From: Setaria digitata
Lineage: Eukaryota > Nematoda > Chromadorea > Rhabditida > Setariidae
Reading direction: 5' to 3'
Assembly (NCBI GenBank): GCA_003640385.1
Contig: RCAB01000013.1
Coordinates: 186,001-250,000 of the forward strand
Length of the DNA stretch: 64,000 nt
The stretch's first letter is position 1, and each line of letters starts with the position of its first letter. The notes under the pieces are model-generated. The model was not told the DNA's origin, ran no database searches, and saw only the letters and a program-made list of their open reading frames with translations. Below are positions 1-13,500 of this stretch, piece by piece. A program made the translations under genes and the position numbers.

Positions 1-3000
1 TGAATATCTTAGGATAGCGACAGCTGGACAGTCAGAAAAAATTACTTATAATTTTGTTGTTAATTGTAAAAAATACGACTACCCACCAAGGTATGGACTC
101 TTAATGAGTGAATGAACATTGTATCATAACAGAATTAATTAACAAACGACCTGTATTGGTTCTTGGCGATGAAGGCAATGAATCAATATTTCATAGTCGA
201 CCTCAACAAATCAAAGCTTTGGAAATTGGCCACCGTTTTGGTAATATAAGTGCCCATTTAAGTAGATACATAAATTGTGCTCAGAATTGTCAAGAATAAT
301 ATATCTGAAAGAGTTATAGAAGGGCATATCGCCATGGTGATCTAAAAGGGCATTTAGGACATTTTTCTTGTGAATAATTGCTAGGAAAGTGATATCAAAA
401 TCGAATTCCAAGAGATGAGAGTCATTCGAAGAAGCATAGATTTCGAAAGTTCGAAAAGTTTTGACTTACTGAGACAAGAAGAAATGTCAGTTGCTGTTTG
501 CTTACAAACAATTACAACATTGATTGGTAGAAAATTGGTATTATGCAGGAATTATTTGTTGTTCATAGTTCTGTTGATAATCATATTTAGCAAAGATTGA
601 CCGATGAATAAAAAGTGGTGGATGAACACGATGAACATTGAACATGAGAAAGAAACCATCACGAATGAATTTTTTGAAATCTTGACAAGACCGTTAGTAT
701 GTGTAAGTTGTTAAAAAAAATAGCACTTTGATCATAGATGAGAATTTCAACAGAAGAAAGTTTTGCCTGTAGAAGACTGAAAGAAAGGTAAGGCATAATG
801 AAGAGTTGTTGTAGATTTGTGTTGAAACAAATGAGAATTATGCAGGATTTTCATCTGAGCACTATAGCCTTATTCAGGAAGATAAAAAGTTTACGTGACA
901 GATAATTGAGAGGTGCAGTAGTGAAAGAAATTTCTCCGTTCCACAAAACAGCCGTGCAATCAAATCGAACAGTTTGAGAAAGTATTCGAAGTTCTATCAA
1001 TTTGAAGATACTGAAGGTCAAAATCTTTTGAATATTTTTTGAAAAGTGAAACTGGGACATAGAGCAGGCGTTTAATCCACATAAACAAGATTTTTATTGA
1101 ACAAATTAGTTTTAAGAAATTCATGAATTTTTTTGTAACAATAATTTGCTCTAGCTTATACTACTGAAAATAAAGAGATGAGAAAGGAAAAAGACGGAAG
1201 TGGCTTACTTTTGTTCAGAACTCTAGAGAGAGAAGACAAAATTCACAGAAGGTCTGCTTGATGAATGGATTAAAATAAAAAGTTGTGCATTACTAATGCA
1301 AAGGAGTCGAAAATATTTCGAATTATTGGTCATAAGTTTGCTCTGCTAGGTATGAGAAAAAATCATTGGACAAATTAAATTAAAGTTAAAGGTGATATTT
1401 TTTTAGTCTCTTAATTTCCAGTCGAGCAAAGGAATATAATAACTAATAAATTATCCTAAGCGCACAACATTTTTATTAGATTTCGTAAATCCTTCAAAAG
1501 CTGAAGGACCATGTCACTGAAGAATGGTTGGTTGAAAAGTTTTTTTTTTTTTTTTTTTTGGTAGAAATGAGTGCGCAACAAGTAAAGAACGTGAGTAAAT
1601 TAGCTAAATTGATAGAAAGTAACCAATCATCACGAAATAGTCCACTCATTTACAGCTCTAGTGGTAATAAAAATTATGTTTATATTGCGATGGATAAACC
1701 GCAAGTAAATATTTCTGGAGGAATCTGAGCTCAGTCTTTGGAGAAGTAAATTGATTAGTGGCCTGATTTATGTACTGAATTCGTGAAACAAAGCATATGT
1801 CCTACAGAGATGAAAACAACGAACAGGGACGGCATCACTGGTTTGAACTGAATTTCAGAATTTCATTGAACTGGAATCAGAATTTGACATTTTTCTTCAG
1901 AACGAGGACAGCAGGCTAAAAGATTAAAGCTAGGATCAACTTTGCGACTGAAAGGTAAGCTATATTAATTTCCGAGTTTATTACGATACTCACCGATTTC
2001 ATGATTAAAAAATTTGAAAAAGTTGTAAAGGATATGAGGTTATGAGGACAATTGCAGATGAAGAGTTCGTTTAACTTGCTAAATTTACAGCAGAACATGA
2101 TAGAACTTCACAGCAGGAATCTTTTGAGAATATTATATCCATTGATGGGACGGTCTGTTTAAAATTTTACTTAAGTAGTGGTGCAAGTGACAGCAATATA
2201 TTTTAGCTTCCAGAAAAAGGTCTGTCAATCGTTCTATTGACTAATTTTCGGGGAAAAATCGATTTTTGAAAGATCTGAGATCAAGCTTCAATGTGTATTA
2301 ATGTAAATTCACAATGTATATTAACAGTGACCAAACAAGTAACTGAAAGAAATAAATGCGATGATTAGTTTTCGTCTAATCACCGCCATTATCTTTCCGC
2401 ATTTCTCCGTTTTAAGCTTGTATAAGTTAAGTTTGCTCATACCATGTAAATTTCACAAATTTAAAAATTAAGGATTCTGAAATCTGAACATGGATAATGA
2501 ATGTAGATGAAGAGAGAAGAATGCAGCAAAAAAACAAACATCCTCGAATTTTTCTGCAGCTTTACTCATTCGTTATTGCCAGGAATCCTTCTTACGTGAG
2601 TATCTCCTTTCTCTCAATAAGGATTGACATCTAATAAAAACCTGTAAGGTGAATGACAGTGACATTGTCAACATCGACTCGTCACGCAAACTCAGTCTTA
2701 TTCCAAGTGATCGAAATGAATCAATTCGAGGGGTCCATTACTTCGTCAGGTTTCGTTATAACTGTTCTTAGTTCATTGAATTTTATATTAATTAATTAAT
2801 TTAATATTAATTTTATATTAATATTTTCTTTCTTCATCTGGAAGTTCCTTGAGATAATTCATCAATTCTGATAATTGCAATTCAGCGATGACTTACTTTC
2901 GAGGCTGAGAAATGGAAAACTTAAACACACACCAAAATATGCTTACCTAAATTGTATTGCAGAAACTTTCAACAGACAAAAAATAACACTTTTGGCTTTC

Positions 3001-6000
3001 GTTCCTAAAAAAGTTAGTGGGCTAAGTGAAGGTCTTTTATGCCATTACAGTGAACTGCGATGACCAACACCGTCTTTTTTAATCAGTTTCTAAAGAACAG
3101 AATTATTCACTGTTAAACATTCTGCTGGTGAACAACTCTACTCACATTCACTGGAGCGTTATTTAAGTCCTTTTTACAAAATTCTGAAAAAATTTTCACA
3201 AATTTTTTCAAATTTCTTTTGTCCTAAGAAGATTTTGAAAACTAGTCGAGAAATTATCGAAATGACTTTGAATTCCCATAAGACGTGATTATCTTATTTT
3301 CAGTTTCTGCAAGGTAACTGAAGCTACTTTCATCCAAAGTCCCAAAAAAAATCAGCACAGAGTGAGGGAAAAAAATAAAGAATACATTAGAATGTTAGAA
3401 TGTTACATTATTTTTTAGAAAGAAATATTTTCATGAGAAACGTGTCTATTTCCGAAATTTTCTGTTTAAATTTGTAGAAGCCAATTTCACGCTTCAAATT
3501 AGTTGACAATAAAAAATCTAGTGAAGTCACAAACTTTTCAATTATAATTGTGGGAAATGATGTAAACAAAACAGCACTACAGTACTTCTCCATCTTAGTT
3601 ATTTTTGCACCTACTAAAATCAAAAAACTCTTTAAATTTTGAGATCAGTGGTGAACAATAGAAAAGGCACCTCGCGTTCGTTCTTGTTTTTGCATTCCGG
3701 AGATAGAAGCTATTCACTCGAATGATTCTGAAATTAACATCGCTGAAATCAAACATAGCACTGAGGGCTACCAGATTATTTGCGATTCAACTATGTCATC
3801 AAATCTCGGTGATCAGTTATTCCCGGCAAGAGTTTCATTCCAAAAAAATGTTCTACAATCGGTCAGAACATACGATGCTGGTATAGGAGGTTATACAGAA
3901 GAAACAAGCATTATCATATTCGGTAGCTTTTCAGGTGAAAATTTAATTTTAAACCGCTCTTAAGTATCATGGCAGAAATATGTAATGGCGAGAAGAAGCA
4001 TTGGATTGCAGTGTTTTAAAACAGTATCGACTAAATTCTAAGTTGGAAAGCTATGCAAAATCTTGGAAATATAGCAAGGATTTATAATAACGATAAATTC
4101 GAAGTGCCGAACTGCTGAGTAATTCCGGGACGAATGATGAGTGCATGCGATGATCGGGCGATTTATAGGTGAAATTATCTGAAAATATACATTTTCAATG
4201 GATGAAAAGTAAACTCGAATGGGAGGATAAGGGGAAGGAATGATTGACCTATTTTGGTGTGCTTCGATGGCCGCCGACCGACCATCGGCAATAGCAACAA
4301 CTTCTGGTCATCAGCATTAAAAATTTTTAATTGAGTATCGAGAGAGAGAAAGAGAGAGAGAAATTGACAAAAGGAGAGCGCCTGATTTCAAGTTTATCCA
4401 TCACTGATAATGATTGGTCCTTTCAGATGGTGTATAAATGGACTTAATTAATTATTGCTTATAAGGCTCAAATGCTTCAGATTTTCTTTAATTTCATACT
4501 CCAATGTAGTAATTGGTTCTTGCTCCCAATAATTTATACACGTAATTAATAAAAACAACAGAGAAATTGAAGAATTTTTAAATCAATAAAAAGTATTTGC
4601 TTGCAAAATGATGAATTAGGTGAAAAATGACATGTTAGTGATTTTCAAGCAGCGAATAAATCAGGAAAGTTAAAAACAGGTTTTTATCTTCGTCTTCAGA
4701 ACAAGGAGTAGTTGGCCTTCAAATAAATCAGAAAAATATCAATATCAGTAAACGAAGAAGCAACTGAGTAGTGGTGAATACTTATCAGATAGAACCTCCT
4801 TGCTGCAAAAATGACGTTAAAGATGAATGGAACTGACAATGTAAGTGTCGAGAATCACACAAAATGGTCTTGAACTCGTGGAATGAGACCCTCAATAAGT
4901 TCTTCTAAAGATTAACATCTTCAGGTGCTTACTGACATTTCCACATTACAACGACCTTTTGATCCATAACAGACACACGGTTTTTACATTGCGGAAGTGA
5001 AGATGAGCAACATTTCAGACTGAAATGTGCTATGAAGCAAATCTTGATAATAATGGAAACTTGCATCAGTGCTGTATTAGAGGAACATTCTAGAACCTTC
5101 AAGCGCAAACATTAAGTCTATCGGCTCTTAAATATAATGTACTTTTTGGACCCATTCCATAACTACCATAAAAAACAGTGTTTCAACCAGTTCAACATTT
5201 GCTGTTAATTATAAAGAGACGAGTTCCAGATAATTATTTCACTATCACATTCGACAATTTCAAAACAGTGTGTCGAAAGGAACACAGCGTTCCGTCGTAT
5301 TCAAAAGACATGTAGTGGAGAAAGGCGGTATTGAACAGCTATGCGGTTACTTCCAGATCATAAACGCCTTTCATTAAAAAAAAAAAATCACAATATTTTA
5401 AGCAAGAAATTTTCGGGTTGGAGTGATTCAACAAGGACTTAGTGATATATTATCGCCAAAAATATGATAAGCATTTTAGGCAGTTAGAACGCCAGTTTGT
5501 TACTTTCTTACCATTCGGATTCTGTTTTCTGAAGCCATCTTTCATTTCGCTATAATTTGCTCTCGTTTGAAAGTAAAAACTAATCGATCAGTTCAACATT
5601 TGATTAATACTATAGGAGGAATAGATGAAGCTTCACTTACGACTCGATGATTGCGATCCCGAACTCACATGTTATGCATTTTCATAAGTTACACGATATA
5701 CCTTTCTAAGTCACCTCCTCAGCCTTTTCATTCTTTTAGATTCCTAACCACCCTGGATTCTACCGATTCTATGGCTTATCATCTAATAAATGTATTCTAG
5801 TTTAGTAACAATGTTAACTGCTTAAATTAACTTGATGCAATACAAGGAAATCAAAATTTCCAGCATTTATTTATTAAATTAAGTCTGTTTTCCTTTCAAG
5901 CATGTAAGTTTTAGTCGAAACCACCGAGGCCTTAAGAGTGATAAATAAGACATACCTTTCCCGAAAAACTTCCTAAAATTGCCGACAGGTAGAAGGATGT

Positions 6001-7403
6001 ACAGGAGTTCTCTAATGATAAGAGGCTTATATCGGTCTAATTAAATTACAGCCTGCAACTTCTGAAATTTCGCGTTTCGCCANGAAATTGCCGACAGGTA
6101 GAAGGATGTACAGGAGTTCTCTAATGATAAGAGGCTCATATCGGTCTAATTAAATTACAGCCTGCAACTTCTGAAATTTCGCGTTTCGCCACTCACTTTT
6201 CCGACTTAGCCTCATGTCAGTATTCCAGTCTTTGCAACTCTATTCCACACGGACCAGGTGGTTGTGAGGACTTACGTAAATGGTGACAAGGCATAAACAA
6301 ACGACATGAGGAGACAATGAACCAGTCATTGCACTGCCCGTCACTCCGTGCGGGAAGAAACCGCCATCGGGCTATGCTTCCATTATGTTTGCTATCAGAT
6401 GATTCGTCTATACCAATGCTGCAAATGCAAACGTAGCCGTACCTAGAATGAGTTATCACTTGTTATCACTTGGCTTCCCATTATCACTCTTGACTTAGAC
6501 TCAATAGCATCGAAGAGGTCTAAATGAGGGACGAAGTGAAATGGTTGACAATGACACACATGTCGACCTCTCATCACTCTCCGTGTACTCTCATTTTCCA
6601 TCCTCTCTTTATCTCTGCCTCACAATGTGATATTAGGTCTTCTCGTGATCGTTTTGAATTATTTGTAAAATTAAGACGAAGTTTTTGTTCAAGGGACCAG
6701 ACTTTGTCGTGCATGCCTGTCACAGTGTTATTTCTCCCCCACTCTTCTGCAATTTCATTTTCAATTGAATGAAATCGGAATGAAGAACTATACGCTTGTC
6801 ACTGCAGTTATATAACTGATACTGCTGTACAGACCAGTTTACCCTCCGGTGAACATCTGGCCTAAACTTCCTGGGCACTAACTGCATCAGCTACTCTTGG
6901 CCACATAACGCTGCATCGTCAACCAACTGCAGGAAAGATGGTCCTTTGGCTGAGGTGTTGAGTTACTGAGCATCCTCTGATGGATCGATTCTTTATTCTT
7001 TCTTCCTTGCCTATGCTATTTTCCATTTCCCTCTCGTAGTTTTCGCTGCATATCCCACTTTATGGCCAGTTACTCAAAAATCTTAATTTCCCTCTGCGTA
7101 TGTTTGTTAATCTTCGGTCTGGAAGAACCCATTGTGATGTCGACGATTCATTTTCATTGACCTATGACCTCCCTGTGACTTATTATCTTCTCTTTGACCT
7201 TCCGAACATTGGAATCGTTCTATGCTCATCGTTGTAATACCAAACGTCTTCGCATTACCGCCTAATTAGTGTCGATAATTTTAGGTGTAAGAGTCGGAAT
7301 AATTCTCTTCCACTGTATTTTGTGACTGGCCGATCAGCAGTAGCTCATTGAATACTTAATATTGCTAATTGCACAGGTGATTTGATTTCACTGTAATTTT
7401 AAC
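1..7403. other. Intergenic region without a supportable gene
   Basis: I see no reading frame here with family similarity or a coherent exon chain; open frames are short and rich in stop-bounded low-complexity sequence. The stretch holds short homopolymer and GA-rich tracts (for example about 1540-1559 and 4340-4365) and the 107-bp duplication annotated separately. The last few hundred bases before 7404 must contain the promoter or outron of the dehydrogenase gene, but I cannot point to a specific promoter element. A cacag acceptor-like site lies about 29 bases before that gene's ATG. Confidence 0.6.
5976..6191. repeat. 107-bp direct duplication flanking a single N
   Basis: Positions 5976-6082 and 6085-6191 are the same sequence apart from one substitution I can see (ggcttatatc versus ggctcatatc), and the only ambiguous base of the window, N at 6083, lies exactly between them. 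A near-perfect tandem copy with an N at the junction is what an assembler leaves when two contig ends or two haplotypes fail to merge. A genuine recent tandem duplication is possible but less likely. Confidence 0.85.
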
Positions 7404-10400
7404 ATGGGACCGAGGACTCCCATTAAAGTAACACTTGTCGGCTCAGGGAATTGGTTCGTTCATTTTTTCTTTTTCGTTCGTTCATATTTTCTTACCATAA
7501 AATTTAACTGGCTAAAATTTCTTTTAGAGAAAAAGGCCACCAACTAAATTTCTTAAAAACTTTGTCTGTATTAGACCAAATGATGAAAAGTGTTCTGAAC
7601 GAAGTTTGATTTCCCTTGCTGTAGGGGTTCGGCAATTTCACTAATTATTGGAAAGAATGTGCAGAAGTACAGAGATGAGTTTGATGAGAAAGTTCTTATG
7701 TGGGTTTATGAAGAGATGATTAATGGGATGAAACTTACTGAAATTATCAACACTCAACATGAGAATGTCAAATATCTGCCAGGCAAAAAGCTCCCATCGA
7801 ACGTGGTTAGTTCTTCAAATTTATCCTTTTTTTCTGTATCATTAATAAGGCTGTCGTAGTCCAACATTCAGGTAAATTTATTTGTAATTATTTTATCTAT
7901 CAGTTCTACAATACATCACCTTTTGTTTTGACATTTTCTTGACATTTGGCAGTGATTAATGTTTCTTCCGACTTTTAAGCACTGTCTACATACAGCGGAT
8001 CGCAAAGAGTTCACCGATACTTCTGATTTAACTAATTGTTTGCCAGCAAATACTGTCATGCAACTTTAATTGTAGAGTCGCTCCTTCGTTAAATTTTTTT
8101 TCGAAACTTTAACATAACATCTTGCAAGTAATTAATCAGGTCAATTTGTAGGTGGCTGTACCTGATCTTTTGACAGCTTGCAAAGACAGCGATATACTTA
8201 TTTTTGTAATTCCCCATCAGTTTGTGGAAAATGTTTGCACTCGGCTAAAAGGGCACCTGAAAGAAGGCACGCTAGTAGTTTCACTCATAAAGGTTGTGAT
8301 ATTCGTCTATGATAGTGAGAGTTGCATATTCATTCAATTCTGATCAGTCGAAGTCTTTTTTTTTACAAATTATTTAGTTTTTCTGCTTGCCGGAAATATT
8401 AGAAGTGATACGAAAACAGTTAGGTGGCATAAAGATTAATAGAAATATTAGTTGATCAAATGGAGATGTTGATTTGACTGATTTCATTAATTACATGTCA
8501 ACATTGAAAAGTGTAGACTTGAACTTCTCATAGAGAATAACATGGTCAAAGGCAAAAATTTTAGGGCTTCATGATTCAAAAGAAGAAAGGTGGGATTCGT
8601 TTGGTTACTGAGGAAATTCGTGAATTATTAAATGTTGATACAGCCGTTCTAATGGGTGCAAATTTAGCTCCCGAAGTGGCAAATGAAGATTTTTGTGAAG
8701 CCACTATTGGTAAGTAGTAGATTTAGGTTCTCTACTGTTTGAAATTTTTTTTTAATAAACTTGTTATTATTAACAGAACGATAGCTATATTGTATGACCT
8801 CTCAGTATAATTGTGCAATTATAATATAGTACTTCTGATTGATGTAAGCCACCTACCGAGGGTTGTATGCATATGCATCTACTGTTTTTCCTAGTAAGCT
8901 AAGATATTGTTCATTGTAATTTAGAGTTTTTCTTTTTCACATGATGTTTATTTTTATTGTCTTAAAGGCCATAGTATGTACTATCAGTAGAACTATAGGA
9001 ATATAATATGGCACATGAGTAACAGTTATTAAGAAAATCTTGCTGTGAAGTAAGTAGGAGTTATAAAAAATTTCTATTTAATCGTTTAATAATTGTTTTT
9101 CATCCAGTGTATTAAATATCTAATTATAGGTTGTAAAGATCAAAATGATAGATGGTCCATATTACATAAGCTGTTTGACACTGACAATTTCAAGATCGCT
9201 TTGACAGAAGATGCAAATACCGTTGAATTATGTGGTGGTCTCAAAGTTAGCAATTTTTTTTTAAGTCAACAATTAAAAAATATGATTTCATTTGTTCCTG
9301 GGTTTTGGAACTGTATAGTTTCTTTTTTGCTTGTTGCAGAATATTGTGGCTTGTGCTGCAGGTTTTGCCGATGGTCTTGGTTATGGAAGCAATACTAAAT
9401 CAGCTATTATTCGACTAGGGCTAATGGAAATTACTGTGGTGAAAATTATTGTATTCGTTGTAATTTTTGAACTTTGATTGGTAATTAACTGAATAAAATA
9501 CCGAATTATGCAAGTGCATACTAAATTTCTGTATACTGAATTTCGGGTGCAGATTTGATCGACATTAACCGGTCCGCAAAACTTTTCAGAATTCAAATAT
9601 CAATCTCTTTTGCAGTTTGTCGAACTGTTTTATCACGGATCTAATATTCGAACATTTTTTGAAAGTTGTGGTGTGGCTGATCTCATAGCAACCTGTAGTG
9701 CTGGGAGAAATCGTAAAATATGTGAAGCATTCGTTAAGACCGGAAAAGTAAGTCTTTTAAAAAATACACCTTGGACGCTAAATCACACATTCAAAAAATC
9801 ATTCACTAATCTATCTTCTAAATTATTGAACATGTGAAGTTTTTAGTTTGAAGTTGTTCTCGTTGTATTACGTCTTATCAGTTTTTATTTCTGCTGTTTT
9901 GAACTCTTAATCTGTTTGCTGTTTCAATCTCTGTGATTTTGTGTTGGTCTGAGAACAAATTTATTTCCAGCAAGTCATTAGAATGTTTAAAAAGAATTCA
10001 ATTTTATTTTTTCGATTTTGTTTATACCTTTAGTCAATGAAACAACTGGAACAAGAGATGCTAAATGGGCAAAGTGCTCAAGGACCTTTGACAGCTGAGG
10101 AAGTTTATCTTATGTTGAAAAAGCACAACATGGTTTCGAGGTAATGATTTTATAAATCGCTTAAGATAAGTAAAATATTTCTTATGAACTGTATTTCAGT
10201 GACTGCAAGAAAACCGTAGCTTTTTGTAACTAAAAACGAATGAATATATTTACCGTTTATAAACAGTTTTTCCAAATTAAAATTCGGAGCTATTTTATTG
10301 TAATATCTGGAATAAATTGTATTACTGTCAGGAAACTAAACAGTTTTGAGTAAGTGAGGAAATTTTGAAAGACATGAAGTCTGTAGAATTTCACAGTTGT

Positions 10401-10563
10401 GCCAACTGCTTGTGTTGGTATTTACTAAATTTCATTCAGTACTTGCATTCATATGTTTTCTTTCAGATTTCCATTATTCTCTGCGGTGCATCAGATATGC
10501 CAAGGGGAAATTTCTCCGGATCATCTGGTAGCACACCTTCGTGAATCTCAAAACTCACACTGA
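7404..10563 (+). CDS. gpdh: Glycerol-3-phosphate dehydrogenase [NAD+], cytosolic
   Basis: Nine exons: 7404-7453, 7625-7805, 8152-8292, 8565-8709, 9130-9245, 9340-9438, 9616-9747, 10034-10140, 10467-10563; 355 aa, close to the ~350 aa of animal GPD1. All introns are GT-AG and phases agree. The enzyme interconverts dihydroxyacetone phosphate and glycerol 3-phosphate with NADH, feeding glycerol/lipid synthesis and redox shuttling. The N-terminal Rossmann loop reads GSGNWGSA (residues 13-20). PHQF lies in the region of residues 98-101, and MGAN follows in exon 4. By alignment to GPD1 the catalytic residues are K124 (SLIK), K211 (GGLK), D266, T270 and R275 in [16 protein letters not shown]. Start: the first ATG before the Rossmann strand, with GPD1-like spacing. 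The exon 6/7 boundary (donor after 9438) was chosen to preserve family length. No truncation is seen. Which nematode paralogue (gpdh-1 or gpdh-2) it matches is unresolved. Confidence 0.95.
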
Positions 10564-13500
10564 AGAGCTGGTGAAAAAAAGATTTGCTGTCACTGTGGTT
10601 TAAGGAAAAAATTATGCTTTACAAAGGTTCTCATCACTCATACAGTTGTATTTGTATAGTTTCCAAAGATTACTTTGCTACAGCTCCTTGATATATTCGT
10701 TAGTTGATATTCATTTGAATCTGTCTGTTTTTATTTTAGTTCCAAATAATAGAAAAGAAAAGTATGTTTTCAGGATTTACTCTTTTTTCAGTAGTTCAGG
10801 ATCGTGCCTTGCATGTAAAACGAAAGAATTGCTTTTCGTTTATTAATTAATCATTATTAAGGTGTGGCTTGTTTTTTATTAAATTTTGATTCACTTTCTA
10901 TAGCATTTTGAAGTCATTGTTCTTCCATTTGCCGAAACTTTTATGACAATTCCTTGTCCACTTTGAATTGAACCCGGTGCTATGTTTCGTATTTAGTGGT
11001 AAAATCTTATTTGAATTTGGACAGCATGTGAGCGGGCTTTATTTCATTTGCATTTTCTATTGTTTTTAATCTTTACAGTGTTCCATTTTTCAAGGAAATG
11101 TAAAACTGATTGCTTTTGCCAACTCCATCACCAGCAATAATTGTGAATCAGCATTTCAGATGTTCACGGAAGCTTGTACTTTTATTTTTATAATTTTCGT
11201 ATGGTTTTCTTTGTCTTCTTTTATTCAGGTTTGATAACGATATTCAAATAAAAGCCGGTTGGAAAAGAGGTAAAGCAATTGATCTTTGAACATTTTTTTT
11301 TTTTAATGAATAGTACATTTCCAATGAATTACTTTATACGACAGAATATATGTTTTAGTTTCTAGCTCTAGTTTGAATGCTTCCTGAGTGGAATAGGATA
11401 TTACTCCAAAAACAGCTTTTTCTGTTGCAAGTTTTGACTTGTAATGCGTGTAGATGTTTGAAAAACCCTTGCAATAAGAAAACCGTCATGACGAAGTTAT
11501 TGAGTCATACATTATTAGTACATCATCTAAAATCATCTGATCATGTAAAAAAATTTAGAATCATAAGTTTTGATACAGACAATAAGCTGTGGGGATTTAA
11601 TGATAAGTAACAGAAATCTTAATAAGTCTTATGGTACTCGCAAATAGTACTTATTTCTCAAGGGATTTGTCTTCCCGAACTGTTGCTATACTGGTAAAGT
11701 CTACCAAAAAATGGGCTGTGAGAGTTAAAGGGATTAGTTGAACTGGCAAAATACTTCTACTTCCAACTAGAAGTCCTCTGTAAAAGAAGTTTTACATTAA
11801 TAGCGCTGGCGCTGAATCTCGTGGTGTAACATGACGTCAGTAGTTAGCGTTCGAGTATAGCCGACGGTTATGTTGAAATCGGAGCATAAGCCGTTGAGAA
11901 GAGTGACTTAGAAGTAAGCAGGAACTCACGTTAATAAATTAAGTGTGGACCAATGAAGCAATTGTCGTACTTACTTGCATGGTAGAGATAACAGTAACGC
12001 GCTTGACGAAAATTCCAACCCGATATTTTCAGCAGCATTTTCCATGTGAAAGTAAAAGTACAATGGGAATTATTTTGTCTGTACACCCGAAATAGAATTT
12101 GCTTGAGTAGTTAATATGTGTGTTATTTGTTAAGTCTGGGAAGAAGCAAGAAGGTTTCAAATGTGTGGGGTTGCTAAATTTAAATTTGCATCAATTGTTA
12201 CGTCTGAAGGTTTTCATTCGATTAGGTAGAGAAATTATGATGAATTCATGCCGAAACTTGGAGCCTTTTCAGCCGATTTATAAATTAAATTCATCTCATT
12301 TACTCATCCTTTATACAAATCACTTGATTACTTTCTACGGTGATTGCTGTCACTATCTTGCTTTCTCTTTCTAAAGCTACTTTTCAACATCTCGAAGTAA
12401 CAGGTCACCTGGACCATGTTTTAGAGTGATGGACAGTTCAAACACTTAGCATCTCATGATTTGGAAAATTCGGCTCAAACTCCTCCTCATTCACTGATCA
12501 TATCACTACCTGTGAGTAAGCCGTAGTTTACCACATGCTTCATGCTGCTTTGTATAAAGTTTGCTCTTCACAGCTTAACGGTTTGTGTTATGACAGTTTT
12601 TTCTGTAGTAGCTTTGTGATTGGTAATTTTAAATTGTAGTATTATGTTTTTTGCAGTGCCCATGGGTAAAGAATATAATTAAATGGAGAACTGATGAACC
12701 GGTTGTTCATTTAATGTTCGTTCGTTTTGTGAACGACCAACAAACATTTTTTCTTCCTTCCCTACTCACACAATGAAGTGAAATTTTGTGAAAAACTTAG
12801 ACACGCAAGTCAGTCTCACTCACACCCACAGTCATTGATTTATAGTTTTTGGTATGGTAGATAGGTACCTTCATTAATTACTGATTTTGGCTCCTACTCA
12901 TCTTTCATCCCTTCCTTTTCCAACTTTTTCATTTATTTTGTTTTCCGATTTTTATTGCATACTTCGGAAACTGTTACATATACTATCACTAGTTATGACA
13001 AAATGTTACTGGAGGCAGCCGATTATTCCTTTTTAAATTTTCAAATTTCTGATGATAATAGTTGAAAAGTTTAAGGTTAAAAAACATATTTTAACGACTT
13101 ATTTTTGATAACTCTGCTGATGTATTTTAGTTCCTACTCTTTAATAGAACTCAAGATATTTTACCAAGTGGTAAATTTTGAATAATATTGTGGCGGAGAA
13201 CATATTCCGAAGATTCCACGAAATTTAAGAAGTGGTTTTATTTTGCATTTGAAAGTCTGAATGCAGTAAATGATCGGATGTGAAAGCATCCATTCGAAAC
13301 TTTATTAGACTGTGAAGTAAGTCTGGACTAAACATATTTGAATTATTACATGTAGATACCTTTGAAGTCATCATAGATATTTTCAAACGATTTTAATACT
13401 AAAATACAAGTCTGCAGAACAAGTTGATGGAGAAGAAGTGAACAATACAAATTATCAAGCTGATTTGGAAGATAAATATCATACTATTGTTTCCATTTCT

